Origin: CAVZQN01 sp963837395
GTDB lineage: Bacteria > Acidobacteriota > HRBIN11 > JAKEFK01
Length of the DNA: 64,000 bases
Assembly: GCA_963837395.1 (NCBI GenBank)
Contig: CAWINI010000002.1
Coordinates: 248,001-312,000, forward strand
Direction: 5' to 3'
In this document: piece after piece, positions 40,212 through 49,034 of the stretch
Layout: every line of letters begins with the position of its first letter
Position numbering within the stretch: the stretch's first letter is position 1
Program-made: the position numbers and the translations under genes
Notes under the pieces: generated by a model
What the model was told of the DNA's origin: nothing
The model's input: only the letters and a program-made list of their open reading frames with translations
The model's database searches: none

Positions 40212-41887
40212 GGATCAGAATGATGGATTATGGATTGGAGTTCAAGGAGGTGGACTGGTCCGATTATCGCAACGGGAACTTCGTTCGCTATACAACACAT
40301 GATGGCTTGACCAGCAGCATGATCCACTCAATCATTCAAGCCTCTGATGGGAGCCTTTGGCTGGCGACAGAGATTGGAGGCCTGGTTCATTTCAAAAATG
40401 GCAAATTTACTGCCTATTCCACTGAGCGAGGATTATCGAACGATCAGATTCTATGTCTGTATCAAGATTCCAATCAGGTTTTGTGGATGGGGACACGTGG
40501 AGGAGGGCTCAATCGATTTCAGAATGGCCAATTTGCAGAGATAACACATAAGGATGGATTGTTTGACGATGTTGTTTTTCAAATTTTGGAGGATGATTTT
40601 GGAAGTTTTTGGATGTCCAGCAATCGTGGAATCTTTCGTGTGAAAAAGAAAGAACTGAATGATTTCGTTTCCGGAAAAATCCAAACAATCAACTGCATTT
40701 CGTATGGAATGGCAGATGGTATGCGATCCGCGGAATGCAATGGAGGATATCAGCCTGGTGCCTGGAAATCAAAAGATGGACGATTGTGGTTTCCTTCGAT
40801 CCGCGGAGCAGTCGTTGTAGATCCTAAAAACATTCCTGTGAACCTGGTGCCCCCACCTGTTGTGATTGAACGAACAATTGTTGATAACGAACCTTTATGG
40901 AGTACAGGTGAAATGCTTTCACTTGTGCCCGGCAAAGAAAAGTTTGAATTTCAATATACTGCATTAAGCCTTCTTGTCCCGGAAAAAGTTCAATTTAAAT
41001 ACAAGCTTGAAGGCTATGATCGGAATTGGGTAGAAGCAGGAAATCGTCGTACGGCTTATTACACCAACATTCCGCCGGGTCATTATCGATTCAGGGTGAT
41101 CGCTTCCAATAATGATGGAATCTGGAATGAATCCGGCGCGCAGTTTGCTTTTGAATTGAAACCATTTTTTTACCAGACAAAGTGGTTTTATCTGATCTGT
41201 TTAAGCGCAGTAGCCGCATTGGCATTTGCCGCACATCGCTTCCGGGTGAGGAGAGTCACAGCAAAGTATTCTGCCGTTATTGTTGAACGTACGCGTATTG
41301 CAAGAGAACTTCATGATACTTTAGCGCAGAATCTTTCCGGGGTCGTTTTTCAATTGAAAGCTGCAGAAGCAACGGCTGAGATAGATCCGGAACGATCCTC
41401 CCAACATTTTCATCAAGCCATGGAACAATCCGAAGAGTGTTTGAAGGAAGCACGAACTGCAGTGTGGAGACTTCGGCCTGAGTATTTAGAAGCAGGAGGC
41501 GTTGCCTCAGCGTTGAATTACATCGCGAACAACGTTCCGATGCAAGACAACCGTGACATTCGGTTTCGTATCGAAGGGAATTCCAGAAGGCTTCCGTTGC
41601 AAGTTGAAGAACAAATTGTGCGTATCGGCCAGGAAGCTTTAATCAATGCAACGAGACATTCAGGCGGATCTCAAATTATGGTTGCCTTGAAGTTCGACCC
41701 CAAGAGAGTGGAGCTTCGCATTAGTGATGATGGTGTTGGATTTGATTCCGGTACTATTTCCGTTTCTCGAAACAGAAAATTTGGAATTGCTGGAATGAAA
41801 GAGCGTGCACGCGAAATTGGCGCCAATCTGAGGATTGAAAGCCAGCCTGGAGAAGGGACAGAGATCGTTCTGTTGTATCCAAAATAG
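40109..41887 (+). CDS. C-terminal fragment of two-component propeller histidine kinase (frameshifted)
   Basis: True coding in this frame begins near 40,271 (NGNFVRYTTHDGL). Removing the C at 40,270 joins it to the preceding blade as ...GLVRLSNGNFVRY. It contains further Reg_prop blades, a Y_Y_Y domain (about 270-340 of the fragment, KYKLEGYDRNWVEAGNRR), one membrane helix (FYLICLSAVAALAFAAHRF), a HisKA_3 helix with the phosphorylated His in RIARELHDTLAQNLSG, and an HATPase (NATRHSGGSQIMV, DDGVGFD). The full hybrid sensor would be about 980 residues with a large periplasmic propeller. The NarL-type regulator follows 6 bases later and is the likely partner. Confidence 0.88.
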   Translation: MDRNATRSGKANRWKNEAVYRKGWIGTEFSLAFLRIRMMDYGLEFKEVDWSDYRNGNFVRYTTHDGLTSSMIHSIIQASDGSLWLATEIGGLVHFKNGKFTAYSTERGLSNDQILCLYQDSNQVLWMGTRGGGLNRFQNGQFAEITHKDGLFDDVVFQILEDDFGSFWMSSNRGIFRVKKKELNDFVSGKIQTINCISYGMADGMRSAECNGGYQPGAWKSKDGRLWFPSIRGAVVVDPKNIPVNLVPPPVVIERTIVDNEPLWSTGEMLSLVPGKEKFEFQYTALSLLVPEKVQFKYKLEGYDRNWVEAGNRRTAYYTNIPPGHYRFRVIASNNDGIWNESGAQFAFELKPFFYQTKWFYLICLSAVAALAFAAHRFRVRRVTAKYSAVIVERTRIARELHDTLAQNLSGVVFQLKAAEATAEIDPERSSQHFHQAMEQSEECLKEARTAVWRLRPEYLEAGGVASALNYIANNVPMQDNRDIRFRIEGNSRRLPLQVEEQIVRIGQEALINATRHSGGSQIMVALKFDPKRVELRISDDGVGFDSGTISVSRNRKFGIAGMKERAREIGANLRIESQPGEGTEIVLLYPK

Positions 41888-41893
41888 AATTCA

Positions 41894-42526
41894 ATGAATC
41901 ATCAAAAGAAAATCCGGATTCTCGTTGCAGATGATCATCCGGTTACGCGTGACGGAATTGCAGGAATTATCCGCTCGCAGCGGGATATGGAAGTTGTAGG
42001 CGTAGCCGCCAATGGAAAAGAAGCAATAGAAATGTTTTCTCAACATGAACCTGATATAGCTTTAATGGATTTACGCATGCAAGTGTTGGATGGTGTTAAA
42101 GCAACATCAACCATCGTAAGGGATTTTCTGAAAGCTCGGATTATCATCCTAACCGCCTATTCAGGTGATGATTTGATTTATCATGCACTCAAAGCTGGAG
42201 CAAAGTCCTATTTGATAAAGACAGTATCGACTAAAGAACTTGTCGAAACAATTCGTGCCGTTCATTTGGGACTACGACGTATCCCTTCTGATGTTTCCGG
42301 GCAACTCTCCGATCGGATCCCCCATGCAGAGTTTACACAGCGTGAAATGGAAGTGTTGAATCTGATTACTCATGGAAAGACGAACAAAGAGATTGCAAAA
42401 GAACTTCACATAAAGGAACGGACTGTAAAATTTCATGTTGGTGAAATCTTAATTAAACTTGGCGTTACCGATCGTGCCCAAGCCGCTACGATGGCTCTCC
42501 GCCGCGGAATCATTCCCTTCGATTAG
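41894..42526 (+). CDS. NarL/FixJ-family response regulator
   Basis: 210 residues. Receiver domain 6-122 with the acidic pocket DDH, the phosphorylated Asp59 (IALMDLRM) and Lys in SYLIKTVSTKEL. The LuxR-type HTH at about 145-205 (FTQREMEVLNLITHGKTNKEIAKELHIKE region) is typical. Paired with the propeller kinase upstream. NarL-family regulators bind short palindromes of the type seen at 36,514, so this is one candidate for reading those boxes; that link is inference. Confidence 0.94.
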   Translation: MNHQKKIRILVADDHPVTRDGIAGIIRSQRDMEVVGVAANGKEAIEMFSQHEPDIALMDLRMQVLDGVKATSTIVRDFLKARIIILTAYSGDDLIYHALKAGAKSYLIKTVSTKELVETIRAVHLGLRRIPSDVSGQLSDRIPHAEFTQREMEVLNLITHGKTNKEIAKELHIKERTVKFHVGEILIKLGVTDRAQAATMALRRGIIPFD

Positions 42527-42820
42527 ACCAAAGCAAACTTTTGATTCACTTAACCTGTACCACAGTACAGCTACCACAACCATCATTCTTGCAAAAACAA
42601 AATAAGGGCGGTTACATGTATAAGTCAGCCCACACATCATGGCCTGCCAGAAACCAACCAGCCGGCAAATGTAGCCAGTAGAAGCCATGACCTGTTTTAA
42701 TTGTTCTGCCAGAAAAAAATGAACGAGGGTAAGACCTCCAACATTAAGAATCAGGCCAGTTACCATCCCGCCCATAACAAATCTAAATAAGGAAACACTT
42801 CTCATAAAAGAATTCTCCAC
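42449..42820 (-). CDS. Small hydrophobic membrane protein, possibly truncated or frameshifted
   Basis: 123 residues. One clear hydrophobic segment lies near the start (FVMGGMVTGLILNVGGLTLVHFF, positions about 14-36) and weaker ones near 55 and 80. The last 25 residues are antisense to the end of the response-regulator gene and do not look membrane-like. A real membrane protein may therefore have lost its frame around 42,560-42,620. Family not recognised with certainty; it resembles small GG-rich membrane proteins of unknown function. Confidence 0.45.
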   Translation of the reverse strand: MENSFMRSVSLFRFVMGGMVTGLILNVGGLTLVHFFLAEQLKQVMASTGYICRLVGFWQAMMCGLTYTCNRPYFVFARMMVVVAVLWYRLSESKVCFGLIEGNDSAAESHRSGLGTIGNAKFN

Positions 42821-42851
42821 CGAATTCTCTATCTTACATCACCTAAAGATA

Positions 42852-44330
42852 TCAATGTATTTGGCTTCCCATTCGGTAAGTGAACTGTTCTGTATTAACC
42901 GGAAGGAATTGGATCGGGGGGATCTGGATTCTATTTTCCGACAGTGGTATGCCGTGAAGAAATTGCAGCATTGCTTGCTCGATCAAAGGAGCGGACTGGA
43001 AAAGGTCATCGTGCCCGCCATTTACTATAATCAGCTGAGTGCTGTTAGGAAAACCTCCGGCGATCCGTTTTGCGTTTTCGATCGGCGTCCGTTGATCGAG
43101 TGTTCCGCTAATCAAGAGCACGCGCACTTTTGAGCGAACCGGTGTACGGAATCCGGTTCCAAGATCCGGGACTGAAATTGCATCGCAGATTTCCGGATAT
43201 GGAAAGTCAAGGGATCTTCCTAGCAGAGTTTTCTTTTCTTGTCTTGAAATTTTTATCCAGCGCTGCTGTGATACACCGGATGCACAGTCAACGGCATAGG
43301 ACATAAGTGATCCTAGACCTTCAGTTCTTTCGCTTAAAGCGAGGCGCCCCAGGATTTGGAAATTCCCGTGAGCCATATCGAAGAAGGCTTGTGGAAAGTA
43401 AGGAAGCGATTCGGGATCGAGATGCTTTGCAAGAATTGTTTCTAAATCGAAGTCATTTAATTGTATGCGGACCATGTTGCCGTTTCTGGGATCTTGCACG
43501 GTTTCGGTTACAGGTTTCAGTTTCAGTTGTTTGAGAATAGCGCGCACAGATCCAAGAAGATCCGGCACTGCATTGCTTGATTGAGGATCCGCCCGAATCA
43601 ATCGGTCGACATTGATCAATTTTTTCTGAATTGCAGCAGGCAATTTCAACGTATCATCAGGGCCTTCGACGCCGGCCAGAATCGCGCTCTGGATCGAACT
43701 CTCGTGTCTCTTAATCGTCGCCAGCGCTAGATGCGTTCCATAGCTAATTCCCCACAAACGGATTTGCCGCACTCCAAGTTCCTGGCGAAGCGTTTCCAAA
43801 TCATCCGCACTTTCATTCGTGTTGTATCCTGCCAAATCAATACCTTTTTTTTCCCAATAATTGGCGCAAGATCGCAGCCTCTTTCTCCACAACGTCAGTG
43901 TTCCATCTTTAGTTAGCGCCGGATACAGAGGAAGTTGGAAATTGCCTGGACAATTAAGATTCGGTACAGACATTCCGGTTCCTCTTTGATCCAAGGCAAT
44001 CACATCACCAGCCTCTCTGAAACTCATGAATAATGGAAACCTCATCCCCCGAGCTGTTTCGATGCCGGAACCACCCGGACCTCCAGCGAGATATATGATT
44101 GGAGGACCAGGATTGGGAGAAGTACTGCGAAAACGCACCAGCGCCAATTCAATTTCGCGTGAGGCGTTATCATTTCGATTTTCAGGAACTCGGAGCTTTC
44201 CAAATTCCGCGGCAACTACAAAGCCATTGTATGTGCGAAACTCATAGGGTTGAATTACGAGCCGTTTTCCTGCTTCGGCCGAATTGATCAGTGTTAAGAT
44301 AGCAATCAAAAGTATTCCGACGTTGCGCAT
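42852..44330 (-). CDS. Exported alpha/beta hydrolase, tripeptidyl/prolyl-aminopeptidase-like
   Basis: 492 residues with signal peptide 1-20 (NSAEAG). Alpha/beta-hydrolase fold: oxyanion segment YLAGGPGGSG (about 79-88), DVIALDQRGTGMS, nucleophile elbow GISYGTH (Ser in G-x-S-x-G, about residue 196), C-terminal acid in SGTLDQRTP and His in NGGHDDLF. The C-terminal part matches the TAP-like domain of S33 peptidases. Likely trims peptides or hydrolyses esters in the periplasm. It stands alone on the minus strand. Confidence 0.88.
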   Translation of the reverse strand: MRNVGILLIAILTLINSAEAGKRLVIQPYEFRTYNGFVVAAEFGKLRVPENRNDNASREIELALVRFRSTSPNPGPPIIYLAGGPGGSGIETARGMRFPLFMSFREAGDVIALDQRGTGMSVPNLNCPGNFQLPLYPALTKDGTLTLWRKRLRSCANYWEKKGIDLAGYNTNESADDLETLRQELGVRQIRLWGISYGTHLALATIKRHESSIQSAILAGVEGPDDTLKLPAAIQKKLINVDRLIRADPQSSNAVPDLLGSVRAILKQLKLKPVTETVQDPRNGNMVRIQLNDFDLETILAKHLDPESLPYFPQAFFDMAHGNFQILGRLALSERTEGLGSLMSYAVDCASGVSQQRWIKISRQEKKTLLGRSLDFPYPEICDAISVPDLGTGFRTPVRSKVRVLLISGTLDQRTPIENAKRIAGGFPNSTQLIIVNGGHDDLFQSAPLIEQAMLQFLHGIPLSENRIQIPPIQFLPVNTEQFTYRMGSQIH

Positions 44331-44389
44331 GTTCCTCCTTGTTTTTCAAAGAGAGGGGTAACCCAAAAAAAATCCTTCGAACAACCGTC

Positions 44390-45898
44390 TCAAAATTCCC
44401 AGTTCAAACCGAATGATGGAATCCAGGGGAGCCAGTAATCTTTTTGGCGGATAACCTGGATTGTTCCATCCGGATTTTGTTCGAATTCAAAGTCCGAAGT
44501 GCAGCAGACATTCTTGCGATTGTACAGATTGGTGATTTCGAAGAAGAAGAGAAAATTTCCATGACTCGAACGGGAGAATCTACTAATTCGCAGATCCATC
44601 CTGTGAAAATCCTCGTAACGGATATTGTTCCGCTTACCCACAAACGGTTCGACTAATATCGAGCCGTCAGGTTCCGTTTCTTGCCTGGCAGTGAGATCAG
44701 TCGTTGGCCAACCTGTATGGTAAATCCAGGCTGCGTTCATATTCCAACGATCCGTGAGGTGATAGTTTAAATCGAATTGGAATGCATTTGGTTGGTCCCA
44801 GCTTCGTGGTGTTCTCACGCCGTCTTCTTCGTCAATTACGGAAGATCGAGAGTAAACGAGCAACCAATCCCAGTTTCCCAATGCACCCTTAACTGATACT
44901 TCTACACCTTTGGCATCACCACGATCGGGCGCAATCAGGATACGATCCGGCAGTACTTCCAGAAAGAGTTCGATTCCAGTAAAGAGATTCTCGAATCTCG
45001 GTCGAATGCGTTTCAATTTCTTCTGGTATGCATCTACGCGCAATTGCAAAAAGGAATTGAAATGCTCTTCAAAAGTAATCACCCGATGTTCCGAAAGCTG
45101 CGCAGGGAAAAAAGTGTTTACTCCGTCTTCGACTTGCAGTTCGTCAATCCGTTGCGGCTGGTAGAAGTAGCCCCATGCACCACGAAGTGCAATGGTCCCT
45201 TTTTGGTAAACAACATTTGCTCTTGGACTCCAATAAGATTCATCTGTATAACTCTGTCGATCCCAGCGAAGTCCCACCTCGGTTGTCAAATGCTTTGTTA
45301 GCTGAAATCGGTCGGCCGCATACAACCCTAAATTATTTCCATCGGGATCGACATCCACTTTATTGACGTTGCGAAGAACCTCAAGTGGAGTAGTGGTGGC
45401 TGATTCGCTGAAATAGGAATAATCCGCATGCGATCTGTCAAAATGAAATCCCCATCTTAGAAAGTGTTTTGCTGCAAGTTGCATCGTCCATGATTGACGG
45501 ATCCCGAAACCTTGCGTGGATCGATCGTCACGAACGTTCGCTGAGGTGTTGAACGTGTCCACATAACTCCCACTACGTTGTTTTATATAATTGTTTACGG
45601 AAAAGACGGTTTGTGAAAACAAACTTGAGCTGATCTGTGAGCGCAAAGTGCCCCACAAATATTCGTTTTCGTAGGATGCATCGGCAAACTCACCACCTTC
45701 TTCATTACGAAAATGCAGATTGTCCAGCCCCAAGAAAGTGAAGTGAGAATACTGAATTGGAGCCAAGTTGATGCTGCACTTTGGCAAAAAGGTCATAGTA
45801 GGTCGGATCAAAGTTTGATGAGGGATCAACGAGCGGTAAGACCAGGTCCAGGTAACCTCTGCGAGCTGATACGAGCCATTCGCCTTTTTCAGAGTCAA
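44390..45898 (-). CDS. C-terminal fragment (beta-barrel) of TonB-dependent receptor (frameshifted)
   Basis: Barrel strands of a TonB-dependent receptor, ending GLNWEF with the terminal Phe. Real coding in this frame starts near 45,731; the first ~55 residues are out of frame over the preceding fragment. The junction is a run of four C on the plus strand at 45,728-45,731. Dropping one base joins ...HFLG and LDNLHFRNEEGG. Confidence 0.88.
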   Translation of the reverse strand: MTLKKANGSYQLAEVTWTWSYRSLIPHQTLIRPTMTFLPKCSINLAPIQYSHFTFLGLDNLHFRNEEGGEFADASYENEYLWGTLRSQISSSLFSQTVFSVNNYIKQRSGSYVDTFNTSANVRDDRSTQGFGIRQSWTMQLAAKHFLRWGFHFDRSHADYSYFSESATTTPLEVLRNVNKVDVDPDGNNLGLYAADRFQLTKHLTTEVGLRWDRQSYTDESYWSPRANVVYQKGTIALRGAWGYFYQPQRIDELQVEDGVNTFFPAQLSEHRVITFEEHFNSFLQLRVDAYQKKLKRIRPRFENLFTGIELFLEVLPDRILIAPDRGDAKGVEVSVKGALGNWDWLLVYSRSSVIDEEDGVRTPRSWDQPNAFQFDLNYHLTDRWNMNAAWIYHTGWPTTDLTARQETEPDGSILVEPFVGKRNNIRYEDFHRMDLRISRFSRSSHGNFLFFFEITNLYNRKNVCCTSDFEFEQNPDGTIQVIRQKDYWLPWIPSFGLNWEF

Positions 45899-46913
45899 AG
45901 CTGCCGGTATTCAAAAATCGGGCGGTAATAAAACTTACACCAAGTGAAGTAAGGGTCTTATCGGGAGCTCTTCTAGAAGTGATGTCGATCACTCCACTCA
46001 TTTTATTTTCATATTCGACAGAAAAACCTCCAGTGTAGATCTGAACATCTTGAACCGCCTCCGAGTCGATGATGCTGAAGATGTTGAGAAAATCGGCAAG
46101 GTGAAAAGATTGCTGCAGAGGAAGTCCATCAAATACGATCAATTCCTCATCATGCGCACCGCCGCGTACATAAAATTGTGCCGAGATATCGCCGCCGGTG
46201 GTTCCTGGAAGACGTCCAATTGCACGGAACAGGTCATCTCCCAAATGCGGTAACCTCTGAACTTCGTTACGATCCAAAAATTCTGATGTGCTTTCTTCGC
46301 CCAACATCGAAAACTTTGCCGGCGAAACCACAATCTCTTTCAAGTCCACTTTAATCGGTATCAAATCGATCGTCATTGGCGTCAGTTGACCGGAAGAAAC
46401 GTTCACATCAGGAACCTGTGCAACAGCGTAACCTTCCTTTCGCACTTCAACTTCAATTTGGCCGGGTAACAATTTCTCCACAATAAATTCTCCATGGTTG
46501 TCTGTAGTTACGAAACGTGACGGGGACGAATAAACTTCGACTTTCGCGGATGCTACCGGTGTTTCGTCATTACCGTTCCGGACCGTCCCTTTGATACTGC
46601 CGTAAAATTGCTCCAACTTGACGATAATCAGAAGCCCTGATGGATCGTTGCGCAGACCAAGTCCGAATTCAGCCAACATCTCTTGCAAAGCTTCTACTTG
46701 TGATTTGGAATTAGGTTCGCGATGCACAATCATTTCGGGAAGAACCAGCTCACTGCTGAAAAGAATTTGTATTCCTCCAGCTTGAAGTGATCGAAGTATG
46801 TCAACGAGAGACCTCCCCTTATATTTTGAAATGTCGTTCGCGCCACTGTGAAGTGGAGCCAAAAGAAGAATCAAAACGACAACAATAGCGCCGAACCTGT
46901 GTGATCGGATCAT
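45705..46913 (-). CDS. N-terminal fragment of TonB-dependent receptor: STN, carboxypeptidase-like and plug domains (frameshifted)
   Basis: The open frame reaches 47,099, but ATG 46,913 is the start: it overlaps the FecR stop as ATGA and begins the signal peptide (MIRSHRFGAIVVVLILLLAP). About 28-100 is an STN domain, the signalling domain that contacts FecR in Fec-type systems. About 104-185 is a CarboxypepD_reg-like domain (IKGTVRNGNDETPVASAKVE). From about 195 is the plug (LPHLGDDLFRAIGRLPG, GGAHDEELIVFDGLPL). Last gene of a sigma factor-FecR-receptor operon. Substrate unknown; siderophore, vitamin or glycan are all possible. Confidence 0.88.
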   Translation of the reverse strand: MIRSHRFGAIVVVLILLLAPLHSGANDISKYKGRSLVDILRSLQAGGIQILFSSELVLPEMIVHREPNSKSQVEALQEMLAEFGLGLRNDPSGLLIIVKLEQFYGSIKGTVRNGNDETPVASAKVEVYSSPSRFVTTDNHGEFIVEKLLPGQIEVEVRKEGYAVAQVPDVNVSSGQLTPMTIDLIPIKVDLKEIVVSPAKFSMLGEESTSEFLDRNEVQRLPHLGDDLFRAIGRLPGTTGGDISAQFYVRGGAHDEELIVFDGLPLQQSFHLADFLNIFSIIDSEAVQDVQIYTGGFSVEYENKMSGVIDITSRRAPDKTLTSLGVSFITARFLNTGSFDSEKGEWLVSARRGYLDLVLPLVDPSSNFDPTYYDLFAKVQHQLGSNSVFSLHFLGAGQSAFS

Positions 46914-47956
46914 TGAATTACGTTGGAAGCTTTTCTGCTGGAAATGATCAAAAGGCCATCGGAAAAACGATACTGCAAGCCACATGCAGGAAGGACAACA
47001 GCTGGTGTTTTGTCTGCATGAAGATTTCCAGTGGAGCCGTGCAGAACAATTTTTGGTGCTGTTTTTGCTAGCTGTTCCTCCGCATACCAAATTCGCCAAC
47101 CTGTTTCACGCGAGACCCAATTCAAATATTCTGAGAGCGTACTTCCATCTAGATGAAATGCCGGGGAGACTTTCAGAATCCATTCCCAATCTGTCCCATA
47201 GATGGAAGTAGTTCGACGAATGATAGATTCCTTTGAAGAGGTCAGCTCTATTCCCACTGAAGCGATTTCTTTTTGATTATGATGGATCATCTCCACATGT
47301 CCCTGGCGAACTCTCACACGGAGATTATTACCTTTGCTCACTTCAAACTGTGTTCCAAGTTCTTGCACAACTCCAAGGTTGGTCTGAATTACGATGCCGT
47401 TTCCATCAGCTACGTTGTGTTCCCCGGAATCGACATAAATCTTTCCCTCCTGAAGCAGGATGCGGTTTTTGGACAGAAAGCGAAGGCGGGTTGAAGAAGA
47501 CATTCGAACAGAAGTGCCAGAGGATAAGTGAAGGCCAGCATAGCCACTTTGCTCTGTGTATATGTCTTCTCCTGGAACGAGTGCGATGCCTTGTTGAATC
47601 TGTCTTCCATTTTGCAATCGTACCGAACCAACGACTCGTTCCAAAACTGCTATGGTATTTTGATGTACTATGGGTTCCTGCTGCGTCAGAAGACGAATGC
47701 TGACCACTAGAAATGCAATGATTGCAGCCGCAACAAGTCCGCTCCAAACAAGGAGTCGTTTTCGTTTCTTTCTAATTTGGACTCTATCTTTCCAAAGGGA
47801 GTAAACAACCGGTTTAACGCGCTCCATCCGATCATGTGGAACCAGAATTCTTGAACCCACTAACTGAATCAAACGACCGATCGTTTCTTCTTCGGATTCA
47901 TCAGCAAAAGAATGATCCTGTTGTTTCATTTTGCTTTCAGACCCGTCATGATTCAT
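46910..47956 (-). CDS. FecR-family anti-sigma factor / sigma regulator
   Basis: 348 residues. Cytoplasmic part 1-68, membrane helix about 69-90 (VWSGLVAAAIIAFLVVSI), periplasmic FecR domain about 120-225 (YTEQSGYAGLHLSSGTSVRM, VVQELGTQFEV). The C-terminal 80 residues (GSTLSEYLNWVSRETGWRIW ... VLPACGLQYRFSDGLLIISS) look like an STN/secretin-type fold. Overlaps the sigma factor (ATGA) upstream and the receptor (ATGA) downstream, so all three are coupled. It should hold the ECF sigma factor until the receptor signals. Confidence 0.9.
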   Translation of the reverse strand: MNHDGSESKMKQQDHSFADESEEETIGRLIQLVGSRILVPHDRMERVKPVVYSLWKDRVQIRKKRKRLLVWSGLVAAAIIAFLVVSIRLLTQQEPIVHQNTIAVLERVVGSVRLQNGRQIQQGIALVPGEDIYTEQSGYAGLHLSSGTSVRMSSSTRLRFLSKNRILLQEGKIYVDSGEHNVADGNGIVIQTNLGVVQELGTQFEVSKGNNLRVRVRQGHVEMIHHNQKEIASVGIELTSSKESIIRRTTSIYGTDWEWILKVSPAFHLDGSTLSEYLNWVSRETGWRIWYAEEQLAKTAPKIVLHGSTGNLHADKTPAVVLPACGLQYRFSDGLLIISSRKASNVIQ

Positions 47957-48573
47957 GATTTATTTTCTCCTTTCATTGCCGGCGCCAGGTCGAACCCGAT
48001 GTTCCGGACTGCAGCACGAAAAGCCCGGCGGGCGCGGCTCAAGAGTGATTCAACAGCCTTTTCCGTGGTCTGCAGACGCGCAGCAATTTCGCTAACCGAG
48101 TACTCGGACAGGTACTTCCATTCCAATACATTCCCGTAGTGCTCTGGAAGCGAGCCGAGTGCACTTTGGACCATTCGAACCAAATTTTGATGATGTAACG
48201 TCTTCTCAGGATCGATTGATTCGGCTTTTGTGTAAGGCAATGCCTTGCGTGGCGAAATGGATCCCATCTCTACCGGCTGGCTGTGAAGGTGCTTCGCCTC
48301 TTGCGCACGCCATGCAAAAATTTCGTGCCGGCAGAAAGTGCGTAGCCAAATGAAGAGACTGGCCTCCCCTCGATAGGTTTCTAATTTAAGAATGGCTTTA
48401 CACATCGTGGATTGTGCTGTTTCTTCAGCGGCATCAGCATTGCCGTTTAATCGCGCCAATGCAAAACGGAATAAAGGCGGATAATATGCTTGAAAAAAGG
48501 CATCAAACGCGCTCTCATCTCCCGATAGCATACGTCTAACGAGCGTACGTTCTTCAAAACACGTCCATTTCAT
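47953..48573 (-). CDS. ECF RNA polymerase sigma factor (FecI-like)
   Basis: 206 residues. Sigma region 2 at about 10-85 (FQAYYPPLFRFALARLNGNA, AEETAQSTMCKAILKLETYR), region 4 at about 135-190 (LPEHYGNVLEWKYLSEYSVS, then AARLQTTEKAVESLLSRARR). Directs transcription of its own operon or partner genes in response to the receptor-FecR pathway. Confidence 0.93.
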   Translation of the reverse strand: MKWTCFEERTLVRRMLSGDESAFDAFFQAYYPPLFRFALARLNGNADAAEETAQSTMCKAILKLETYRGEASLFIWLRTFCRHEIFAWRAQEAKHLHSQPVEMGSISPRKALPYTKAESIDPEKTLHHQNLVRMVQSALGSLPEHYGNVLEWKYLSEYSVSEIAARLQTTEKAVESLLSRARRAFRAAVRNIGFDLAPAMKGENKS

Positions 48574-49034
48574 GCAAGTCTTTCCTTCCTGCTGCTCCTC
48601 TATGACTCAACGTTGGCGAGCATGAAATCTCAACATGGTGAAATAGGAACGCGAGCCTTTGTAACAAACGCAGGCGCGGCACTTAGCTTTCAATATCCTA
48701 ATCATATATTTGATCTCTAGAGAGAGGGTTAAAAAGAAAAAAATCCTTCTGATTGCAAGAGATCAACTGCGGTCAATTTCACAGATTCACTCAGACATTC
48801 ATATTCTGGCGTCCAGCTCACAATTCAGAACGGCAGTATATATAAATTGGAAGTTAGGAATATTTCGTTCATTCATTTCGGCCACAAGTTTTTGTAGAAC
48901 AATCTGATACGCGGCGATTGATTTTTAGAGAGTTTGCAGTCAATAAACGGGTGCTCATCGTACGAGTTGCTCGCCAGAAATAATCGGTTTAGTAATCACA
49001 TACAGACCCTTTTGTCTGATTAAGGAGGTTTTCA
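48574..49034. other. Intergenic region between the sigma factor and hflK
   Basis: 461 bases between divergent genes. The right end carries the AAGGAGG ribosome binding site of hflK (49,022-49,028). The left part must hold the sigma-factor promoter. An A/T-rich stretch near 48,835 (GTATATATAAATTGG) could be a core promoter. The only open frames are short and not protein-like. No RNA gene or repeat seen. Confidence 0.4.

Noticed and set aside
48710..48907. 65-codon frame in the hflK upstream gap
   Set aside because: No ribosome binding site, composition not protein-like, and it spans the likely promoter region.
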